DNA of 64,000 nt from DASUGC01 sp035606665 (GTDB taxonomy: Bacteria > Acidobacteriota > Vicinamibacteria > Vicinamibacterales > SCN-69-37). Position numbers and translations under genes: made by a program. Below the pieces are notes generated by a model, which made no database searches, had not been told where the DNA came from, and was given only the letters and a program-made list of their open reading frames with translations. The stretch spans positions 190,699-254,698 of the forward strand of contig DATNEY010000034.1 of the NCBI GenBank assembly GCA_035606665.1. Direction: 5' to 3'. Shown in pieces: positions 7,378 through 13,792 of this stretch; position 1 is the first letter of the stretch; the number at the start of each line of letters is the position of its first letter.

Positions 7378-9294
7378 TCACGCAGCGAAGTAGCGTAGAA
7401 CCGCGTCCGCGGCTTTCGGACCGACCACGGCGGAGAGCTCGGCGCGGCTCGCGCGACGAACACCCGCGAGCGATCCGAACGTTGTCAGGAGCTGCTTCCG
7501 TCTCCTTGGCCCGACGCCCTCGATGCGATCCAGCTCGGAGCTGAAGTCGCGTTTGGCGCGCGACTGCCGGTGAAACGTCACCGCGAAACGGTGCGCTTCG
7601 TCCCGGACGCGCTGCAGCAGCCGCAATGCGGCGGATTCCCGCGGCAGCGCGAGGCCGTCCTCGCGGTCACGCGTGAAGATCAGCTCCTCCTCCTTGGCGA
7701 GGCCTATCGCCACGAGGCCCTCCAGCCCGACTTCGCGCAGGCCCTCGTACGCTGCTGACAACTGGCCCTTGCCGCCGTCAATCAGGATGAGATCCGGAAA
7801 CGGTCCACCCTGGGACAGCACGCGCTGGTAGCGGCGCGTGACGACTTCACGCATCGACGAGAAGTCGTCGAGTATTGATGGATTGGCTGATTGATGGATT
7901 GAATGATTCCCGGATTGCAATCCGCCAGTTCGTCGATCAGTCAATCGGTCAATCCCAGCGTACGTGCCTTTGATCTTGAATTTTCTGTACTCCCCCTTCT
8001 TCATCCGTCCCTCGACCGCCACCACCATCGACGCGACCGTCTCCTTGCCCTGGAACGTGGAGATGTCGAAGCACTCGATACGTCGAGGCAGTGCGGGCAA
8101 GGAAAGGAGCACCCGAAGCGTATCGAGCGCCTCGAACGCCGTCGTCGCGCCGTCTCCGAAGTGCGTCTGGTAGGCCATGGCGGCGTTGCGCGCGGCGAGC
8201 TCGAGCAGACCGCGCTTTTCGCCGCGCTTCGGCGTGACCAGCCTGATCCGGCGGCCGGCCCGCTCGGACAGCCACTCTTCGATGGCCTCGGCTTCGTCAG
8301 CGGCAAGCGCGATCGGCGCGTGCACTTCGGGAGGCGCGATGCGGTCCGCGTAGAACTGCTGCAGGCCGGTCGACAGCAGTGACGCATCGCCGAGTTCGCC
8401 GGCCTCGAACGCCATCGTGGCTTCCGTGTGCCTCTCCGTGACGAGCTCGATCCGATCCGCGATGCGCCCGCCGCGCATCTGGAAGATCTCGACCACGCCG
8501 CCGGAGGCGCCGGCCTTGAGGCCAAATACGTCGCGATCGCCGAGCGCGGGCGCTTCCATCTTGTTGCGCCACGCCGTCAGTGTCTGAATCGTCTTGATCG
8601 CATCGCGCAGATGCGCCGCGCGTTCGAATTCCTCGAGCCCGGCGGCCTCGCGCATCTCGACGTCGAGCCCCGTCACGAGCTCGTCCTGCCTGCCCTCGAT
8701 CAGCAGGCGCGCCTGCTCCACGGAGTGCCCGTACTGCTCGATGGTGCAGATCGACTCGACGCACGGCGCGACGCACCGCTTGATGTCGTACTCCAGGCAC
8801 GGCCGGTCCCGCTTCCCGTCGATGATCTCGTTGCACGACCGGATGCCGAACAGCCGGTGCGCCAGCGTCATCGTCCGTCGAGCCACCGACGCCGGCATGA
8901 ACGGCCCCGCGTAGACGTTGCCGTCGCGGGCGACCTGGCGCGCCACGAGCAGCCGCGGCGCGCGTTCGGTCGTCGTGAGCTGGAGGTAGGGATACGTCTT
9001 GTCGTCGCGAAGGAGGACGTTGAACCTGGGGTTGCGCTGCTTGATCAGCCGGTTTTCGAGGGCGAGCGCCTCGACCACGGAATCCGTGACGATGACTTCG
9101 AGGCCCGCGGCGTCACGGAGCAGCGCGTCGAGGCGTGGGCTGACGCCTGCCGCGCCGAGATACGACCGCACGCGGTCGCGCAGCACGCGCGCCTTGCCCA
9201 CGTACAGCGTCTCGCCGGCATCGCCCAGAAACAGATACACGCCTGGCTGCTCGGGCAATCGGGCGATCTGGTTCTTGAGTTCGAGAATCGCCAT
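7378..9294 (-). CDS. uvrC: Excinuclease ABC subunit C, with an in-frame repeat-derived insertion
   Basis: 638 aa. The N-terminal GIY-YIG nuclease domain (QPGVYLFLGDAGETLYVGKA), a central UVR motif (GLEEFERAAHLRDAI), the UvrC/RNase H-like domain (IECFDISTFQGKETVASMVV) and the C-terminal helix-hairpin-helix (IEGVGPRRRKQLLTTFGSL) are all present, so both incision activities of nucleotide-excision repair should be retained. About 30 residues (roughly 445-475) inserted just before DDFSSMREV are encoded by a word-repeat hairpin and are absent from typical UvrC. The start codon overlaps the ATG of the divergent phosphatidyltransferase gene by two bases. Confidence 0.94.
   Translation of the reverse strand: MAILELKNQIARLPEQPGVYLFLGDAGETLYVGKARVLRDRVRSYLGAAGVSPRLDALLRDAAGLEVIVTDSVVEALALENRLIKQRNPRFNVLLRDDKTYPYLQLTTTERAPRLLVARQVARDGNVYAGPFMPASVARRTMTLAHRLFGIRSCNEIIDGKRDRPCLEYDIKRCVAPCVESICTIEQYGHSVEQARLLIEGRQDELVTGLDVEMREAAGLEEFERAAHLRDAIKTIQTLTAWRNKMEAPALGDRDVFGLKAGASGGVVEIFQMRGGRIADRIELVTERHTEATMAFEAGELGDASLLSTGLQQFYADRIAPPEVHAPIALAADEAEAIEEWLSERAGRRIRLVTPKRGEKRGLLELAARNAAMAYQTHFGDGATTAFEALDTLRVLLSLPALPRRIECFDISTFQGKETVASMVVAVEGRMKKGEYRKFKIKGTYAGIDRLTDRRTGGLQSGNHSIHQSANPSILDDFSSMREVVTRRYQRVLSQGGPFPDLILIDGGKGQLSAAYEGLREVGLEGLVAIGLAKEEELIFTRDREDGLALPRESAALRLLQRVRDEAHRFAVTFHRQSRAKRDFSSELDRIEGVGPRRRKQLLTTFGSLAGVRRASRAELSAVVGPKAADAVLRYFAA
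7871..7958. repeat. Word-repeat hairpin (family C) inserted in frame in uvrC
   Basis: The left arm repeats GATTGATGGATTG words, the centre is the perfect 14-bp palindrome CGGATTGCAATCCG (7911-7924), and the right arm repeats GATCAGTCAATCGGTCAATC, the complement of the left words. Length preserves the uvrC reading frame. Confidence 0.8.
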
Positions 9295-10126
9295 GCGCTA
9301 CCATCCGGCAGGTCTTGCGCTCGCGCGGGCCGCCACTCCCACTCCTGTGACATTTACCGGCGCCATCGGCAAGACCGTCAATTTCCCGCTTCGCCTGATC
9401 ATCGCGACGTCGGTGGCCCTCCGGATCCATCCGAATGTTCTCACGTTCGTCGGCGTGCTCATCAGCATCGCGGCAGGCTGGGCGCTTGCGGAAGGCCGTT
9501 TCATCCTGTCCGGCGTGATCATGGTGTGCGCCAGCATCTTCGATTTTATCGACGGCAAGGTCGCGCAGGAGACCGGCCTCACGTCTCTCTTCGGAGGCTT
9601 CTGGGATTCCGTCATCGACCGCTTCTCGGATCTGGCGCTGTCGCTCGGCCTGATCGTGCTGTACGCGTCGCTCGGCCGCGTCGACTACGTGCTGATCACG
9701 TCGATCGCGATGGTATTCGCGACGATGACGAGCTACACCCGCGCGCGCGCGGAATCGATGATCAAGAAGTGCAAAGTCGGCTTCATGGAGCGTCCCGAGC
9801 GCATCGTGCTCTTCATGATCGGCGCCTTCACGAATCGCATGGCCGCCGTGATGTGGGTCATCGGCGTGCTCTCGGTCGTGACGGTCATCAATCGGATTCA
9901 GTACACGTATCTCGAGCTCAACAACCGTCCGCAGCCCCGCCGCGACGGACTCAGCCGCATCTTCGTGAAGTACTTCTACTGGACCGAGGAACGGACGACC
10001 GTGCCCTACGACCTCTGGGTCATCGCGATCCTGGCGTTCGTCTGGCTCACGCCCCCCGACTGGCTCAAGGATCCCATGGCGGAAGGCGGGATGGGATTCA
10101 TCCAGTGGTTGATGGCCAGATTCTGA
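9293..10126 (+). CDS. CDP-alcohol phosphatidyltransferase family membrane protein
   Basis: 277 aa integral membrane protein. The family active-site motif is readable as DFIDGKVAQETGLTSLFGGF followed by WDSVID, that is D-x2-D-G-x2-A-(Q)-x8-G-x3-D-x3-D; the usual arginine after alanine is glutamine. Members transfer a phospho-alcohol from CDP-alcohol to an acceptor (phosphatidylglycerophosphate, phosphatidylinositol phosphate or related synthases); the substrate cannot be told here. The ATG at 9293 overlaps the divergent uvrC start, so the two genes have no space between them; a later GTG (about codon 19, VTFTGAIG) is an alternative start. It converges on tdk across a long inverted repeat. Confidence 0.85.
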   Translation: MRYHPAGLALARAATPTPVTFTGAIGKTVNFPLRLIIATSVALRIHPNVLTFVGVLISIAAGWALAEGRFILSGVIMVCASIFDFIDGKVAQETGLTSLFGGFWDSVIDRFSDLALSLGLIVLYASLGRVDYVLITSIAMVFATMTSYTRARAESMIKKCKVGFMERPERIVLFMIGAFTNRMAAVMWVIGVLSVVTVINRIQYTYLELNNRPQPRRDGLSRIFVKYFYWTEERTTVPYDLWVIAILAFVWLTPPDWLKDPMAEGGMGFIQWLMARF

Positions 10127-10266
10127 AATGACACCAACGACGCGAATGACACGAATGACACAAAGTTAGAGCTTTTCTTGCTCGCTGCCGACGCGCACCA
10201 AATGCAGCGTGCTGAATGCCCTAACTTGGCGTCGTTGCTGTCATTCGTGTCATTGGTGTCATTGAA
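10127..10266. repeat. Long imperfect inverted repeat, probable bidirectional terminator (family C)
   Basis: The left arm (10127-10172) is built from AATGACACCAACGACGCG-type words; the right arm (10218-10265) is its complement, with roughly 7 mismatches over 46 bases and a loop of about 45 bases. It exactly fills the gap between the convergent stops of the phosphatidyltransferase and tdk genes. Confidence 0.85.
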
Positions 10267-10267
10267 A

Positions 10268-10837
10268 CTATCCGCCCAGGTTCGGATCCCAGCAGTGCCG
10301 GCACCGTGCTTCGTAGGTGCCCGTGCCGCCGACAACGACGCGCTCTTTGGACGCGACCAGTCGCTGCGTGTGGTTCGCGGGGCCGCCGCAGACCATGCAG
10401 ATGGCCAGCGTCTTCGTGATGTACTCCGCGATCGCCAGCAGGTGTGGCATGGGCTCGAAGGGCTTGCCCAGATAGTCCTGATCGAGCCCGGCGACGATGA
10501 CGCGCTTGCCGTCGCGGGCGAGCTGGATGCAGACCGCGGGCAGATCCGAATCGAAGAACTGCCCTTCGTCGATGCCGACGACTTCGGTGTCCGGCGCCAC
10601 CTGCTTCAGGAGCTCGGTTGAGCTGCTGACGTTCTCCGAGCCGATCTTCATCTCGCTGTGCGAGACAATGTGCGCCTCCGCATAGCGGTTGTCGATCGCG
10701 GGCTTGAAGATCTGCACCTTCTGCTTCGCAATCTGCGCCCGCCGGAGACGCCGGATCAACTCTTCGCTCTTGCCGCTGAACATGCTCCCGGCGATCACTT
10801 CAAGCCAGCCGGGCTTGGAAACTAGGTGTTGGTCCAT
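10268..10837 (-). CDS. tdk: Thymidine kinase
   Basis: 189 aa type II thymidine kinase, which phosphorylates thymidine to dTMP in the salvage pathway. The Walker A motif is GSMFSGKS (residues 17-24), the Walker B/catalytic region is GIDEGQFF, and zinc-binding cysteines appear as CMVC and CRHC near the C-terminus. Length is normal for the family. The gene starts three bases after the stop of efp and is probably co-transcribed with it. Confidence 0.94.
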   Translation of the reverse strand: MDQHLVSKPGWLEVIAGSMFSGKSEELIRRLRRAQIAKQKVQIFKPAIDNRYAEAHIVSHSEMKIGSENVSSSTELLKQVAPDTEVVGIDEGQFFDSDLPAVCIQLARDGKRVIVAGLDQDYLGKPFEPMPHLLAIAEYITKTLAICMVCGGPANHTQRLVASKERVVVGGTGTYEARCRHCWDPNLGG

Positions 10838-10840
10838 GAG

Positions 10841-11404
10841 CTAGGCCCGTGACAAATACTCGCCCGTCTCCGTATTGATCCGAATCACGTCGCCCTCGTT
10901 CACGAATGCCGGTACCGTGACGATGAGCCCGGTCTCGCACGTGGCGGGCTTCACCTGCGCGGCGGCCGTCGCCCCCTTGATGCCGGGAACGGTGTCCGTC
11001 ACCTTGAGATCGACCGTGAGCGGCAGATGAATGCCGACGGGTTCATCCTCGTAGAACTCGACGTTGATCTTCGATTCGGACAGCAGATACAGCGCCTGAT
11101 CACCGAGCACTTCCTGCGACAGGTGGATCTGCTCGTACGACTCGGTGTTCATGAAGTAATAGATGTCCCCGTCGCGATAGAGGAACTGCATCTCGTGCTC
11201 ATCGAGAATCGCCCGCTCGACATCGTCTTCAGAGCGGAACTTGTGATCGACCAGGCGGTTGTTGCGGATGTCCCGCAGCTTGCAGAGCACGTGACCCCGC
11301 TTGTTGCCCGGCGTGATGTGGTGAAGCTCGATCACCCGCAGCAGCGCGTCGTCCATGCGGATGAGATTCCCTTTTTTGAGGCGCGTAGCTTGAACTGAGC
11401 TCAT
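10841..11404 (-). CDS. efp: Translation elongation factor P
   Basis: 187 aa with the KOW-like N-terminal domain and two OB domains, including the C-terminal signature ATCETGLIVTVPAFVNEGDVIRINTETGEYL. EF-P relieves ribosome stalling at polyproline stretches. The loop that reaches the peptidyl-transferase centre reads TPGNKRGH (residues 31-38): position 34, the lysine modified by EpmA/B in E. coli, appears to be asparagine, followed by K35 and R36, and position 32 is proline, not the arginine rhamnosylated in Pseudomonas. The gene precedes tdk on the same strand. Confidence 0.94.
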   Translation of the reverse strand: MSSVQATRLKKGNLIRMDDALLRVIELHHITPGNKRGHVLCKLRDIRNNRLVDHKFRSEDDVERAILDEHEMQFLYRDGDIYYFMNTESYEQIHLSQEVLGDQALYLLSESKINVEFYEDEPVGIHLPLTVDLKVTDTVPGIKGATAAAQVKPATCETGLIVTVPAFVNEGDVIRINTETGEYLSRA

Positions 11405-11460
11405 AGACCCTGAATTCCTGAGTAATCCGAACAGAGCATTCTAGCATCGGCCTCCCGCCG

Positions 11461-11576
11461 AGCAGCCGCGAACGAGCCACGCGAGTGCGCCGCGCGAGCG
11501 GAGTGGGGCGAAAGGGGTCCCCGCGAGCGAGCGCGTCGGGGAGTGCGGCCGGGGCGAAGCCCCTCCGCGCTAGTAT
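11461..11576. repeat. GC-rich intergenic repeat, family B, copy 2 (inverted)
   Basis: Read on the minus strand it gives GGAGGGGCTTCGCCCCGG, CGCACTCCCCGACGCGCTCG, CGCGGGGACCCC and CGCTCGCGCGG..., the same block order as the copies at 4840, 27397 and 35884. It fills the divergent gap between efp and hsp20. Confidence 0.75.
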
Positions 11577-11581
11577 TAGAT

Positions 11582-11974
11582 ATGCCGTGGGATCCGATGC
11601 GCGACCTGGTCACCATGCAGGAGCGCCTCGAGAGTCTGTTCGGGCGCGCCGCACCGGGATGGGTGCCCCCGGTCGATCTCTCCGAAGGCCCGGACGACTT
11701 CGTCCTGACCGTCGAGGTGCCGGGTCTCCGGCGCGAGGACGTCAATATCGAGGCGACGCCGGACGCGGTCACAGTCCGCGGCAACCGTCCTCCCCAAAGC
11801 TGCTGTCCGGAACGTTACCAACAGCTCGAACGCGGCCAGGGCCAGTTCTCCCGGTCGTTTCGGTTCACGAGCCAAGTGGTCCCAGACGGCATCAAGGCGG
11901 ACCTCGCCGAAGGCGTGCTCACGGTTCGGATTCCGAAGGCGGCAACGCCGGCGGCGCCCATCGACGTCAGATAG
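11582..11974 (+). CDS. Hsp20 family small heat shock protein
   Basis: 130 aa. The alpha-crystallin domain runs from about residue 20 (PPVDLSEGPDDFVLTVEVPG) to the end, with the conserved 'L-R-R-E-D-V-N-I' strand and the A-x-x-x-x-G-V-L motif (ADLAEGVLTVRIPK). Small heat shock proteins bind unfolding proteins without ATP. The start at 11582 (MPWDPMRDLVTMQERL) fits the family N-terminus. The HtrA-type protease gene follows 34 bases downstream, so chaperone and protease may be co-expressed in protein quality control. Confidence 0.9.
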   Translation: MPWDPMRDLVTMQERLESLFGRAAPGWVPPVDLSEGPDDFVLTVEVPGLRREDVNIEATPDAVTVRGNRPPQSCCPERYQQLERGQGQFSRSFRFTSQVVPDGIKADLAEGVLTVRIPKAATPAAPIDVR

Positions 11975-12008
11975 TCCGGATAGTTCGTCCCGAGGAGTTG
12001 CGCAGTCC

Positions 12009-13154
12009 ATGAATCGAAATGTCTTCACGATGGCGGCCGTCTTTGTGGCGTTCACCGGCGGCCTGGTGATGAGCCGCGTCAGCGATCGCGAGAAGCCCCT
12101 CGACGATGACTTCACCGTCACGACGACGGAGTTGCCGGAGGCGGCGCAGGCAAGACAGACGACAACTGCCCTCGTGCCCGGAGGCTTGCCCGACCTCTCG
12201 AGCGTCGCCGAACGCGCCATCCAGGCGTCCGTCAACATCTCGTCGACGCAGGATGTCGTGGTTCGCGATCCGTTCTATCAGATGTTCTACGGGCGCAATG
12301 CCGTGCGATCCGAAACGAGCCTGGGCTCCGGCGTGTTCGTTTCGAGCGACGGCTACGTCGTGACGAACAGCCACGTCGTCGGCAGCCCGCGCGCCGACAT
12401 CAAGGTGACGCTCGCGGACAACCGGGAGCTGCCTGCCAGAGTGGTCGGGATCGATCCCGTGTCCGATCTCGCCGTACTCAAACTCGAAGTAAAGGGCGGC
12501 GTGACGCTGCCGTGGGGCGATTCCTCGAAGCTGCGTGTCGCCGAGTGGGTCATCGCGATCGGCAATCCGTTCCAGTTCAACCAGACCGTGACGGTTGGAG
12601 TGGTGTCCGCGCAGAACCGGCACGACCAGCTCGCGAGCTACACCGATTTCATCCAGCACGACGCCGCGATCAACCCAGGCAATTCAGGCGGCGCGCTGGT
12701 GAACTCCCGCGGCGAGCTCGTCGGAATCAACACCATGATCGCCGGCGACACTGGCGGCTATCAGGGCCTGAGCTTCGCGATTCCTGCCAATGTCGCGCGG
12801 CGGATTCTCGACACGTTGATCAAGGAAGGCGAAATCGTCCGCGGCTCGATTGGCAATCTGTCGTACCGGACGATCACGGCCGATCAGGCCCGAAACGCCC
12901 GGCTCGCGAATCAGGGCGGTGTGTTCGTCGATGGAATGAACCGGGACGACCCGGCCTATCTGAACGGCCGCGGGATTCTTCCTCGCGACGTCATCGTATC
13001 CTTCAACGGCACGACGGTCACCGATCAGGCCCAGTTGCAACGGCTGATCCTGGACGCACGGATCGGATCGACGGCGCGCATCGAAGTCATACGCGCCGGC
13101 GAGCGCCGGACATTCGAGATTCCGGTCGTCAAGATGACGGCGGTGCGCCGCTAG
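12009..13154 (+). CDS. HtrA/DegP-type periplasmic serine protease
   Basis: 381 aa. An N-terminal hydrophobic segment (residues 7-20) exports or anchors it. The trypsin-like domain has an intact triad: H122 (TNSHVV), D153 (SDLAVLK) and S226 (NPGNSGGAL). A single PDZ domain follows (about 275-375; the substrate-binding GVFVDGM and ILPRDVIVSFNG are visible). DegP-family proteases degrade or refold damaged envelope proteins. Genes with one PDZ resemble DegS/HhoA-like members. It follows hsp20 and its stop overlaps the end of the convergent glycosylase gene by four bases. Confidence 0.9.
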   Translation: MNRNVFTMAAVFVAFTGGLVMSRVSDREKPLDDDFTVTTTELPEAAQARQTTTALVPGGLPDLSSVAERAIQASVNISSTQDVVVRDPFYQMFYGRNAVRSETSLGSGVFVSSDGYVVTNSHVVGSPRADIKVTLADNRELPARVVGIDPVSDLAVLKLEVKGGVTLPWGDSSKLRVAEWVIAIGNPFQFNQTVTVGVVSAQNRHDQLASYTDFIQHDAAINPGNSGGALVNSRGELVGINTMIAGDTGGYQGLSFAIPANVARRILDTLIKEGEIVRGSIGNLSYRTITADQARNARLANQGGVFVDGMNRDDPAYLNGRGILPRDVIVSFNGTTVTDQAQLQRLILDARIGSTARIEVIRAGERRTFEIPVVKMTAVRR

Positions 13155-13792
13155 CGGGTCGCGGCCGCCTGGCGCTGCCTGCGCGCTCGCCCGCTCACGG
13201 CCGCGTGCCCGGCCCATTCGCAGCGCCAGGGCCGCTCGATCCCCACGTTGATTCCGATGCGGCGGGACCAGGCGATCCGGTCCGGCGCGATACCGCGATC
13301 TTCAATGGTCAAGGGACCAGACGTCAGGTCGGCACGGTTTCGCGCGAGCGTGATGCCGAGCCCGACCGTGAGGTTGCCGGGGCCTCGGCACAACCGCGCG
13401 CGGTCCGCGTCGTCGGTCACCGTCACGCCGCGCCGGCGCGCGATCAGTTCAACGCCGTCAAGAGGCTCGAGCGCGCGAATGAGCACGGCCGCAGGCGTTC
13501 CCTGACGTTCGGTGACGGCGTTCACCAGGCTGTGGATGCCGTAGTTGAGGTACACGTATGCGTGGCCGGGCGCGCCATAGAGCGGCGCGTTGCGCTTCGT
13601 CGGCCCCGGAGCGGCGTGACACGCGGGATCGTCCTCACCGATGTAGGCCTCGGCTTCGACGATCACGCCGGACGCGACTCGGCCGCGAACCTCGTGCACC
13701 AGCACCTTTCCGATGAGCTCTTCGAGAACCGTGAGGGTCGGCCGGTTGTAGAAAGATCGCGGCAGGATCTTCGGACTGCGCCGCGCGGGCAT
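13151..13792 (-). CDS. DNA-3-methyladenine glycosylase (AAG/MPG family)
   Basis: 213 aa. Recognisable family blocks are LPRSFYNRPTLTVLEELIGK near the N-terminus, EAYIGEDDPACHAAPGPTKRN (with the catalytic glutamate E49 or so), YGAPGHAYVYLNYGIHSLVN, and AAVLIRALEPLDG. The enzyme removes alkylated purines to begin base-excision repair. Its start overlaps the uvrA stop by one base, so alkylation repair and nucleotide-excision repair genes form one unit. Confidence 0.92.
   Translation of the reverse strand: MPARRSPKILPRSFYNRPTLTVLEELIGKVLVHEVRGRVASGVIVEAEAYIGEDDPACHAAPGPTKRNAPLYGAPGHAYVYLNYGIHSLVNAVTERQGTPAAVLIRALEPLDGVELIARRRGVTVTDDADRARLCRGPGNLTVGLGITLARNRADLTSGPLTIEDRGIAPDRIAWSRRIGINVGIERPWRCEWAGHAAVSGRARRQRQAAATR

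Noticed and set aside
8428..9292. Extension of the phosphatidyltransferase frames upstream across uvrC
   Set aside because: Shadow of uvrC on the other strand; the membrane enzyme starts at 9293.
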